The notes under the pieces are model-generated. The model was not told where the DNA came from. It saw nothing but the letters and a program-made list of their open reading frames with translations, and did no database searches. From Anaeramoeba flamelloides (lineage: Eukaryota > Metamonada > Anaeramoebidae), in NCBI GenBank assembly GCA_027625915.1, contig JANTQA010000023.1, positions 20,646,001 through 20,710,000 on the forward strand: a stretch of 64,000 bases of DNA. The letters are read 5' to 3'. Both the position numbers and the translations under genes were made by a program. Positions 24,301-35,181 of the stretch are shown piece by piece; the stretch's first letter is position 1, and each line of letters opens with the position of its first letter.

Positions 24301-27300
24301 ATGTTACAAAGCATTTATGAACAAATCATAGTTCTTGAAAACACACTTGACACAAATAAACAACCACCCCAAAACAATACCTATGACAATATCCAAATAT
24401 TGTTTATTTCCAACGAAAAATTGGGTGCAAAATTGAAAAATCAAATTAAGCCATTTATTTGGACTGAAAAAGATTATTTTCAAGAAGAATCTTTCCCAAA
24501 AGAGTAAATGACTTTTTTTTTTTTCAAAAACTTTTTGCCTTTTTGTGGGCAACACAAAAACTAATACCCAATTTTCAAAAGAGGATCTCAACACAAAAAT
24601 GAGAAACGAACCAAAAATAGGTTCTTTAAACTTGTACTTCTCTTCTAATTCGTCAACTGCTTTTCTTATTTTATTTTATCCTTATTGGATTTTTTTTATT
24701 TTCCTTTTGTCCAATAATACAGAGACAAAATCATTTTCACACTGACACTCGAAGATGGATCAAGGCTTCATTCTTTTGGGTATAGGATTTGGGAAAAGAG
24801 AACTAGTGATCCTCTTTGTCTGATTCTTGTTTCAAAATTGTAAGATTTTTTCTTTTTTTTTTTTCTTTTTGCAAATAATAAGGTTTGGCTTGAACAGTAA
24901 CAACCAAAGTGGCAAAAATTAAAAGGAGTGAACAAATATTTTTAATTTCAGAAATACACTTTATTCCTTTAAAGCCATTTTTCTTGAAACGGAAAAGTGA
25001 AAATAAATAGCTCCTTTCCTGTGGTTTGATTTCGAATTTCTAAATTAAAGGCAAAATCAAAAAAATTATTGCTCTTTTATCCCAAATAACCTGTGTAAAT
25101 GAACATCGCTCGTGATTGTAGCACTAGCACATAACCTAAATTTAACAGAAACAATTTTCTATCAACTTCATTTCATTTTCCTTTTTCTTTTTGAAATAGA
25201 AGTCACAAATTATGACTTACTTCTTTGAAAACCCTATTTCTAAAAGAACAATATAAAAAATGAAGTAAAAATATTTTCCTATTTATACTGGCATTTGAAT
25301 GTTAAACGGGAAAATATTTTTACTTCATTTTCTATATTGTTCTTTTATAAATAGGGTTCTTAAAAAGGTGTGTTGTAGTTTGTGGCTCGAATTGAAAATG
25401 AAAACGGAAATGAAGTGAAAATTTTTTCCCATTTATAATTCAAATACCAGTAATGCAAATACCAGTAAATATACCTTTAAGAATCGAGTCACTTATCGTG
25501 AATTTGCTCCATACTCAAGGAGTGGCTTGACAGCTTAAAAATGGTGTTGTGAAATTGAACTTCTTTTAAGTTGACAACATTCAAAGAACATCAAAAAATT
25601 CAATACTGACAAATTCAAATAAATATCTGAAAATTTTTACTTCATTTTCCATTTAACAAATTTTTTTACAAAAGCTTTGAAGAAAGTATTTTCATTGGTT
25701 TAAATGTTAAAAAACTTTGTTAAATTGGTTGATCTTTCAAAAGGCTCTTTCTCTTGAGTTGTTTTAAAAGTTGAGATTATGAGATTACTAAATGGGAAAT
25801 TGAACTAAAACTTTGATTAAATATATTTGAATTTATCAGTATATAGGATCCAACTTTACAAAATATCCACAAAAAAAAAAATTTCAGAGGATCTAAATAA
25901 CAAAAAATGCAATTCAAATAACAAAAAAAAATAGAAAATTTAGAAACGTAATTATCTTATTGCCAATTAAAACTATTACCAACTTGAGAAGCTGGAAATT
26001 GATTTAAAAACTTTATAAAAAAGAATAACAATCGCCAAGTTTATGATATTTGATGTACCCCCCCCCCCAGTAAAGAAATAAATATTTGAGAAACAGGCAA
26101 TTTTAATGGTTTAAAAATAAATATAAAAAAACAATACTTGAACATGGTTCAAAATAAAATTCAAATTGTCTATTTCATTGGCTTTGTTAATAAAAATAAA
26201 AATTCAAATTAGCTTTCAAACCTAAAACCTGAAATTTAATAAACTCCAGAAATTACATATTTCTGATCAATTGAAAATATTAGTAAAAATTCAAAAATAA
26301 ACTCTTTTTCAAATAAAAGGGTACAGAAAATTTCAATAATTATTCATAATTATATCAAATTAATTGAAGGATCATTTTATAATATAAGAAACTCTTTGGA
26401 AACTAAAAAAACACCCAACTGAATCTTTTAAACTCATTAAAACAAAACAATAAAAATTAATATTAATATTTTATAAATTGGTGTGCCCTTTTATTTGAAA
26501 TGTGAAATCTCGTTTTGTAAATTGTAAAGATAAAAAAATTATAAAATCAATAAAAACCTTTGAACAAGGTGAATTGGGAATCAGTTTTTGACATTTTATT
26601 GAAAACTTTTTACACGTTATACTTTTGTTCTTTAAAGTCTCATTTTCAATATAAAGCCGCAATTCATCTGGGTACTTTGTTGGAATTGTTTTTTTTTTTT
26701 CTTTATTTTCTATTTTCTTTGTCCCATACATCAATCCAATAATGGTCTTTTTTAATTCATATATCTATCACATTCAAAATCAAACTTAAACCGTTTTCAG
26801 TTTTTATATACTGTCAGATTATTTCCACATTAGTTTTCTTCTTATCTTGTTTTTTACATTTTCCAACTATTCAATGCCCATAAATAAAAAAACCAAAAAT
26901 GAAAAAATGAATAATTAAAATGAAAATCACCAAAAAGTAATTATCTTATTAACAATCAAATCCAATAGTATTGATGGTTTGAGGGGTGTGCCCTTTTGTT
27001 TGAAAAAGAGTTTATATTACCATTTTACAGATAAATGTATAAATTATCAAGTAACCATAAGCCATTATAATTGATTGGTTGATTAAATATTCCAAATCTA
27101 TCAATTTTAACTCTTTGATAAATTTAGAAATTAAAAAAATCACAAATCTTCCAAAAAATAATCGAGAAATTGTTTGAAAAATAAATTTTAATTTTTTGTG
27201 ATTATTCCTTGAATAGAATATACAAAGAATTAAAAAAACATCCATTATAAGAATTACTTTATTTTTACATTTATACAATAAGAGTTTTATTTTCGATCTT

Positions 27301-30300
27301 TCCCTTTAATAATTTTTTTAAAATCTTTTTAAATTCCAATTGGGTAACTTTGAGAGAAAAATTCTGTTTTCCAAATAATTTTCCTTATTTTAATAGAATT
27401 AAAAATAATCAATCACCTCTCTCAAATTAAAAAACATGCAAATATTTGGAAATTGATAAAAATTATTACTTTTTAAAAATTTAATACCAAAATTAGATTT
27501 TCATTTTCAGCAATTTTCTCAATTAATTTTGGAAGATTTGTGATTTTTTTTAATTTCTAAATTTATCAAAGGGCTAAAATTGATAGATTTAGAATATTTA
27601 ATCAATATGCTATTAGAATGGTTAATAGTTACTTGATAATTTATATATTTATCTGTAAAATGGTAATATGTAAACTTTGTTTCAATCAAAGGTGCCCAGT
27701 ATTTTTTTTTAAATACCAATTATTAAAAAATAATTGACCTTTGAAGAACAAATAACAAAAAAATGGAATAATACACCCTCAAAGAATAGTTGATACCAAT
27801 ATGAAATAAAAACTAATAAATCCATTGATTTTCTTCAAAATTAGAAAAACTCAAATTCTTAGTTCAATATTGAGAAAAACAACAATGTTCATTTTGATCT
27901 CCAATTAAAGATACAAAAAAAATCCGAATAGAAATAAATATGATTTTTTACAATCATTTCCACTTTTTCAATAACCTTGTAATAACACTTTTTTACCAAT
28001 TGACTAGAGATCTTGCAATAAAAAAAAATTTGAAAATCAATTTATAGATCAAAAAAAATCAAAAAAAAAAAAGTAAAATGGAGATAAAAAATGTGAAAAA
28101 AAGATTTCCATTTTCGAAAATTTCAAAAAATAAAATTTTTTATTCTAAACCATTTAAACACATGTAATTCACCAATGATAACTGGGCCTCTTTGACTGTA
28201 AAATAGTTTATTTAAATTTTTACTAATATTTTCACTTGATCAGAAATATGAAATTTCTGGAGTTTATGAAATTTCTGCTTTTTAAATTTGACTGTAATAA
28301 AAAAAAGTTTCTCAGATATCCTATTCAAAAAATTCAAATAACAAAAAAAAAATTAAAATATCTCATTGTCAAAAAATACAAAAAATAAAAAAAATTGTAA
28401 AGTAAATTCACAATTTCAAAAAATCAAATTTTAGCAAAAAAAATCCAATAGTTTCTTTTTTTTCATTTCCAAATTTTTAAATTTCTTCAATTTGTAACAA
28501 ATTGTTTTCTTTCAGTCTAAATTATCGATTTAATCCAATTTAATTTGGTTTATGGTTATTTTATAACTCCCGAATATTTGACAAATTAATGATTTTGTAA
28601 TATTCTTTTGATAAAAATAAAACTCATTTCAAAAAATGAAAAAAATAAAAAAAAAAAAAATTCTTCGAGATCTCAAAAAGAGCCAAAGAGGGTCACTTCG
28701 AAACCAACACAATTGTATTCAAAATGATGATTCATAACGATTCTAATTGGATTTGAGTTTCTATACTCTTTGGTTTGCTTTCATTCGAAATTTTTTCCTT
28801 TTTTTTCATTGTTGATTTGTAGAAATCTAACTACGCTCAGATGCTGATTTGTTTTTAATTGGTATTAGTTACTCATAAAAATTGCAATAAAAGTTTTCTC
28901 AATTCCAAACAATTTTTTTTTTTCACAGTAATGAATCTACTCTTAAAGATGTTTTTAACACGAAACATATTGCAAAACAAGTTCTTTGTGAAAATTTACA
29001 AAAAAAAATAAACCATCAATGCCAGACACTTTGAGCTTTTCATGGCAGTGATTGTTTTTTTAATTTTTCAAATATGCACACAATAAATAATATGATCAAA
29101 GGTAAAATTTTTCGAAAGAGAACTGTATCTTAAAGATATTAATTGAAAATGAAAATTCAACAATTTAAATTAAAGATCTTATTAAAAAAATTTGGTTGAT
29201 TATTATTATTATTGAAGAAGTGTAAATTACACTCTAAGATTTCATTTTACTTAAATTCCAAATTTGGAAATTTAAGCATAAAATCATAGATTTAATGGCT
29301 ATTCGTGGGAAAGACACACAAATTCTTTTTATGGTTGAAAAGAAAAAAAAAGAAAAATTAACATCAAATAAAAAGGAAAATTAGGTTTAGAAGTGTTTAT
29401 AATAAGCAATTGGTTAAAAATCAAAATTAAAAACCATGGTATCTTTAATCAAGAATAACAAAAAATCATAATCACAATTCTTTTGGTTAATTTAGTTTAG
29501 TTTTATAGTTGTTCATGTATGTTTATTTGGGAGATAGTTGATTAATTGTTGTCGTTTCTTTTTTTCTTTTTTTGATCTCGTTTTTTTATAAAACTTGATA
29601 TCTTTTTCCTTTGCTTTATCATTTTTATTTTAAAGTTCCTTATATTTTCATGTTTCAGTGTCTCAGTAATAGCAAATAACCACTTAAGATCTTGTTACCT
29701 TGTAACTCTTCTTTCCAATATAAAGAAAATTCAGCAAGGCAAAAAATGAAAAAAACATAAAAATTATTCTTCATTTTATTTTTTTTTACTATTTTCAAGA
29801 GAGAAAATTAATTTCCTCTTACAGCCGTCAGGTTTTTTTTTAATTTAGGAAATAAAAAATTTCTTGAATTTTCTTTTAATTTCTGAAATTAAAAACCGCC
29901 ATTAGCTTTCCCAGAATTTAAAAGAATTATGGAAAAAAACGGCGCTCAACGGCACTTCCCGAATTCATAAAATTATGTTTTGAGATTTTCATAAAGAAAC
30001 ATAATTTTCTTTATCATTAACCAACTACAATATAAATAATGAGTCTTTATTATGAAGAATATTTTTTAATATTGTTTCAAAATAAAGAAATTCTAATTTA
30101 TATATAAGTTTATATCTTCTTATAGAGATTGAATATATGATTTGATCAATTTTACACTACAGTTTTATCAATTATTCCAGGGTGATGTGGATTTATTTTT
30201 AAAAATTTTGTGACTTTTTTTATTAATTCAAACATTTATTCAATTGGGTTGAAATCTTTTTGAGTTAAATTAAAAACAACAAACCGATAGAATAATTTAC

Positions 30301-31330
30301 CAATACTTGTTGATTTGAATATTTGCATTTTTACTCCATTATCTAGTTTTTTTTTTGTTGACTAAAAATAATTTTTATTTTTTTCAAGCTATCTTTTACT
30401 TTTTTGAAGTTTTTTTTTTGAATGTTTCTCTTTTTCAATCCAAATTCCTAAATATTTTATTTCATATAACTGGTTTTTGATTTTAAAGTTTTATCAATAT
30501 TTGGGTTCATTCAAACTTCTTGAATAATTTTATATATTTTTACTAATTTTGAGAATTTTTGTGATTAATGATCCTTTCATTATCAACATCAAATCATCTG
30601 TAAAACATATTCAAATGTTTATTTTTATTTTTTTTTTTCAATTAACAAATTGCTGATAAATCCAAATAATAAAGGAGATAGGGGATCTGCTTAATTTACT
30701 CCTAATCCTTCTTTTTTAGAATAATTTTTTGATCCAAATTTTGATTTTTTCATTTCTAAAATATTTATCTAAAGCATAGTGAACTAAAAATATGACTAAT
30801 TGTATCAAAACAATTTTTTCATATCGATCTTAACAACAAAAAACTCTTTATTTTTAAGTTTTTATTATTTTAATTCAAAAAGCAAATTTAGAACAGTAAT
30901 TCTTGTCTCTAATTTTTTTTTATTTAATCCAAAATGAGAATCCGATACTAAAATCCAAGAATCTTCGATTCCTTTATATACAAAATTTAGAAAAAAATCT
31001 CACGAGTGTGTCATTAATTGAGATAGATCCATAGTTTAAGGAAATTCATTAATCTCCAGCTTTGTGAATAAATAAAATATTTCCATCTTTAAAAAATTTA
31101 TTATTTCTTCAATAATAACATCAATCCAAAAAAAAAAAAAAAAGGGGTTTCAATCAGAACATAATATTGACACATGAATTCCTATATACCGACACTAGAG
31201 AAAAAAAAAATATGTTTTCTATTCTAGTATAAGGTTATATACCCCTACTATACATGTTATTAACACACTCGCATAAAACTAATTTTAAACTCTGACTTCT
31301 AATAATCTTTGGTATTCCTTTCACATACAA

Positions 31331-31365
<35 letters not shown>

Positions 31366-34300
31366 TTAGAGACTAATATTTCCTGAAAATCTTAAATCAA
31401 AAAAACATCTAAAATTATTTTATTCAAGTTTATTTTTGTTCTTTTAAAAATTTTGTAAATTAAAGTAAGAAATCGAAAGAAAGAAAAAAAAACGAGTTTA
31501 TTTATTTTTTTTTTTGAGTATTCTCATTCTTTTCTAATCAATTATTATTTTACTTAGGACAAATTTTAGTATCTAAAATAATTGTTTGATTACTACTCAA
31601 ATTATCTTTAATTGGGCAACACCCATGAATTCTTTTGTGAAATATAATTTTTGATCGTAATGAGTAAATGTGTAATTGATAATAATAAAGACAATTGATT
31701 TTTTTTTATTTTTTCAAAAGATAAAAATATAAAAATAATAATTAACAGTTTAGATAATCTTGCTGAATCTTTACCGCTGTCAAATTGGTTTAAAAGCTAA
31801 TTTAACAAAAAAATAATAATCCAAAAAAAAAAGAAAATTCTAACTATTCTATAATCTTTCCAGAAATCCTTGCTTTATGGAAAGAAATCTAATAAGTTGC
31901 TCTATAAAGTGGGGGGGGTATTTATTTACAAATAGAACTTGCAAAAAAACAAATTAATATTTAATAAATAGTTTATGATTTTCAGTTTTTTTTTTTCTAA
32001 TTAATAGTACAATTTAGCACTTTGATTTAAAATAATAAAGAATTTAAACAATTCTTTGGTTTGAAAGTGTTTATTATTATTATTATTATTTATCTTTTTT
32101 ATTAAATGTCAAAAATAGACTAAGGGGATAATGTAAAACTGTTCAAAAACTTTAATTAATCATGTCATTATAAGCAATTTATAGATTTTATTTTTAAAAA
32201 AGAAATTATTATATTTAATATTCTATATTATTATATATTTATATCATTTCTTAATAAAATAATTTGTTCTCCCTATAAATAGTAATTATATTTCCCTTTT
32301 TATTAGTATTATAAATCATCTAAAAAACAAAATTCATGATAATGAATATTTACAAGAATTTGCATTATTATTAAAAAAAAAGTCCCTACCAAGAAGGAAA
32401 ACACAAATTAAGATGAATATTAATTCCAAAATTTATGAATTTTTTAATTATCAATATCTTCATTTAAGATTTTTAATAAAAAACTTGAAACCACAAAATA
32501 TTATTTCATTATTCATTTCTGTTCTTCAGGAGAAACAGATTTTATTATCTTCAAATTCTGTAGAAAAGTTAACTTATTGTATTGAATGCTGCGTTACTTT
32601 ATTAGAGCCGTTTGGGTGGCAAGGCATTGTAATAAACAATTTACCCGAGTCTCTTTTAAATGTGTGTTATTCCCCTGTACCATTTCTCATTGGTGTTCAT
32701 TCATCATTTATTTCGACATTGTCAGCTATGGAATTGGAAGATATATGCTATTGTGATTTAGATGATGATCGTGTGGAATATAATATTGATGATCTTCGTA
32801 AAATGCCAACAAAGCTTATCTCAGAGTTATTAAAAAAAATTAAAAAAAATACTAAAAAAAGTCGACACTCTAATAAAAAAATGGATATAGGCGAAGAAAA
32901 TACAATGTGTGCTGAAGTGCATGATTCCTTTTACTCCTTTTTTAATAAAATATTAAATACCCTCCAAAGTTATGTAATTTCGGACGAAAGTAATGATAAA
33001 AAAAAATTTGATATAAAATTATTTGAAGAAGAACAATTGGGAAAAAAATCTTCTCAAAAATTTTTTTCAACTTTTTTAGAATCTCAAATGTTTAATAAAT
33101 TTATTACTGGGGTTGAAGATATTATTTCAAATAGATTTAATGACGTGTACACAGATCTCAAAATATTTTCATATTCTTTAGAAATTCAATTTCTCAGGTT
33201 TCAAGAAAAGGAAAGATTAAAAAAAATGCTAACAAAGGAGAAGTATTCTTCAATGGGTAGCCTTTCTCCAAAAAACCAGAAAAAAAGAACACCAAATTCA
33301 AATCGGAAATTGAGTGGTAAGAGGAATAATCCCAGATCAAAATCATTATTAAATAGTAAAGTGGAATTTTCTTTTTTAAAAGATCAAAAAAAATTAGATG
33401 AAGAAAAAAAAAAAAGTATTGGTAATCATAATATGAATATATTTGATTTTTTAGATGAGTCCAATGTATTTTTAGACATGGAAGAAACTGAAAAAAAAAA
33501 AAAATTAGAAAAAGAAAAAAATAATCCCTTTTTTGGTTTTAAACCAAAGAAAAATAAAATGAAAAAACTGGAAAAACTGAAGAATAAAAAGCAGGCAACA
33601 TTTGATAAGAATATTATGACAGTATCATCAATTTCCCAAAGTATTAAGGGTATAAAATTTCAATTAGATTTAGATAGAATGGAAAAGAATGATGATGATA
33701 ATGATAATGATAAAAAAAAGCAGAAGAAATCCAAATTGGAAGATGAAAATAAAAAAAAAGTTTTAAAATCCACCTCAAAAGAAATACCTAGTGAAATTAA
33801 AAGTGATGATCCAAGGACAAGAAATGGAGTTAAAGTTGATTTATTAAACCAAAATGAAACAACGATTAGTTCTAATCAGGGTTCAGATTTAAATCTTGAT
33901 CAAAAAAAAATTAATCAATTAGGTATAGATTCCGAATATATTTTAATTGAAAAAACGGGAAATAGAGATTCAACTCAAGAAGGAAAAGGAGAAAAGGAAA
34001 AGGGAAAGACAAAGAAAAATGGAAAGAAAAAGAAAAAGAAAAAGAAAAAGAAAAAGGGAAAGAATAAGAAAGGGGGGAAGAATAAGAAAAAGGGAAAGAA
34101 AAAAGAAAAGGGAAAAGAAAATGAAAATGAAAATGAAAATGAAAATGAAAATGAAAATGAAAATGAATCAGAAAATGGAAATGAAAAGGAAAATGAAAAT
34201 GAAAATGAAAATGAAAATGAAAAGGAAAATGAAAAGGGAAAAGAAAAGAAAAAAAAAAAGAAAAAGAAAAAGAGAAAGAAAAAAGAAAAGGAAAATGAAA

Positions 34301-35181
34301 ATGAAAAGGAAAATGAAAAGGAAAAGGAAAATGAATCAGAAAATGAAAATGAAAATGACAAGGGAAAGATAAATGAAAAGGGAAAGGGAAAGGGAAAGAA
34401 AAAGAAAATGAAAAAGAAAACAAAAAAGAAAAAGAAAAAAAAAACGAAAAAAAAAAAGAGGAAGAAAGGTAAGAATAAAAAGAAAAATATAAATGATCAG
34501 AAGAAAGAGGAGAAAGAAGGAAAGTTACTTGGATTAATGGATTTTACAAAGATGCCCAGTCAAATTTTAACTGGTAAAAATACCTCTAGTATCAGTAATT
34601 TCATAAAATTTTTGGAATTAAATAATTCTTCTCAGAATATTAAAAAAAGTACGAATAATAATAATCTGTCAACTAAATCTGAATCAAGTATATCAACTAT
34701 GAATAATAATACTATAAAGAATCAGATTTCACAAAACAGTACAAATAATACAATCAATGACAATACAATCACTTCCCAGTACAAGAATTCAAATACATCA
34801 TTATCTTCTAAAAATGAAAATCAAATTCATAAAGAAAAAGATAATAATATTGGCGAGGATGGTAATCAGAATGGTGGTGGTGATGATGATAAAAATAATA
34901 ATAAAAGAAAAAGTAAGATGGAGGGTCAAGAAGACGAGGAGGGGGAAGAAGAAGAAAAAGAGAACATCCAAACAAAAACCAAAAAAATTATAACAAAAAA
35001 TAACAATAAAAAAAGAATTAGACATCAAAGGAATTATGATTTCGAAGATTTTGACTTTTTAAAAGGATTTATAAAAGAAATTAAAGATGATAAATATTAT
35101 AAATTTTGTCCCCAATTTAAAAAAACTTTTAGAAATTCTTCGTTAATTTCAAACTTTAAAGAATATTCATCAAAAAAATAA
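24301..35181 (+). CDS. DENN-domain protein (putative Rab GEF), four exons, giant intron 3
   Basis: DENN proteins are exchange factors for Rab GTPases on membranes. I join exons 24301-24503, 24723-24839, 24952-24996 and 32307-35181 (1079 residues); every junction has two bases on the left and one on the right, and the product runs colinearly through the DENN domain. The uDENN part includes IIFTLTLEDGSRLHSFG and LCLILVSKLNTLYSF. The cDENN core near residues 180-258 reads LKPQNIISLFISVLQEKQ, LLEPFGWQGIVI, LPESLL and PVPFLIGVHSS. A dDENN motif, FSTFLESQMFNKFI, lies near 375-390. The rest is a long Lys/Glu/Asn-rich tail, free of recognisable domains. The start is the first ATG; an upstream in-frame extension has no ATG. 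The donor of intron 3 is a weak GTGAAA, so an additional small exon within it cannot be excluded. The Rab substrate cannot be read from sequence. Confidence 0.85.
25222..25450. mobile_element. Hairpin MITE pair in DENN intron 3
   Basis: 25222-25282 and 25300-25360 form a near-perfect inverted repeat of about 60 bp. Overlapping it, CTGGCATTTGAA... at 25288 and ...TTCAAATACCAG at 25450 are the TA-flanked ends of a MITE of about 163 bp. A relative is nested at 47231-47390. Confidence 0.65.
25606..25839 (+). mobile_element. 234-bp MITE (CTGATAAATTCAAAT family), copy B
   Basis: Ends CTGACAAATTCAAATAAAT and ATATTTGAATTTATCAG with TA on both sides; shares GAAAATTTTTACTTCATTTT and CTCTTGAGTTGTTTTAAAAG with copy C. 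Confidence 0.85.
26300..27012. mobile_element. 713-bp TIR element, TA-flanked, copy 1
   Basis: Left AACTCTTTTTCAAATAAAAG, right CTTTTGTTTGAAAAAGAGTT. Copy 2 at 44035-44748 is about the same length. On the - strand an open frame shared by both copies (KVFIDFI, SLQFTKRDF.FQIKG) loosely recalls the DNA-binding N-terminus of pogo/Tc1-type transposases. Confidence 0.8.
27673..28208. mobile_element. TIR element, GGGGCCCAG family, TA-flanked (536 bp)
   Basis: Left AACTTTGTTTCAATCAAAGG, right CCTCTTTGACTGTAAAATAG then TT. Close relative of 40111-42740. TA on both sides. Confidence 0.75.
28310..28950. repeat. Dispersed repeat shared with COPB1 intron 3
   Basis: Matches 19100-19560 over several hundred bases with the same order of anchors. 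Confidence 0.6.
29195..31135 (-). mobile_element. Broken LINE with reverse transcriptase motifs
   Basis: Reading the - strand from 31100 down: DGNILFIHKAGD (31050-31088), VKIDMKKLF (about 30810-30832), ADPLSPLLFGFISNLLI (30650-30695) and CFTDDLMLI (30582-30608), the catalytic DD of reverse transcriptase. The frames are interrupted by many stops and shifts. The 3' end at 29205-29280 matches the LINE end at 5325-5405 (GAAGAAGTGTAAATTACACT) and has an ATA/ATT-type tail. Confidence 0.75.
31336..31373. repeat. Long poly(T) run
   Basis: More than 30 consecutive T, next to the 5' side of the LINE remnant. Confidence 0.85.

Larger units (their letters stand above)
26225..28285. mobile_element. Foldback element with one nested transposon in each arm
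   Basis: Arms: 26225-26299 plus 27013-27165 on the left; 27520-27672 plus 28209-28285 on the right. Each arm is split at the same TA by a different element (26300-27012 and 27673-28208). The uninterrupted arm at 205-475 shows the unsplit order. Confidence 0.75.
24997..32306 (+). other. Giant intron 3 of the DENN gene (7310 nt), filled with transposons
   Basis: The other introns in the window range from 112 to about 1700 nt. This one carries, in order, a hairpin MITE pair, a 234-bp MITE, a foldback element with two nested TA-flanked elements, a dispersed repeat shared with the COPB1 intron, and a LINE remnant. Donor GTGAAA and acceptor TTTTATTAG fit the reading frame. The remainder is AT-rich sequence without recognisable coding. 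Confidence 0.75.

Noticed and set aside
26059-26069. Poly(C) run as a telomere or satellite seed
   Set aside because: A single short homopolymer without repeated units.
33911-34423. Phe/Ser/Pro-rich and Lys/Met/Arg-rich open frames on both strands
   Set aside because: Shadows of the purine-only tract encoding the Glu/Lys/Asn tail.
32413-35181. Independent cDENN gene starting at the ATG 32413
   Set aside because: Codons upstream of that ATG to 32307 are also coding-like and continue the DENN domain, and the phase matches the exon ending at 24996.
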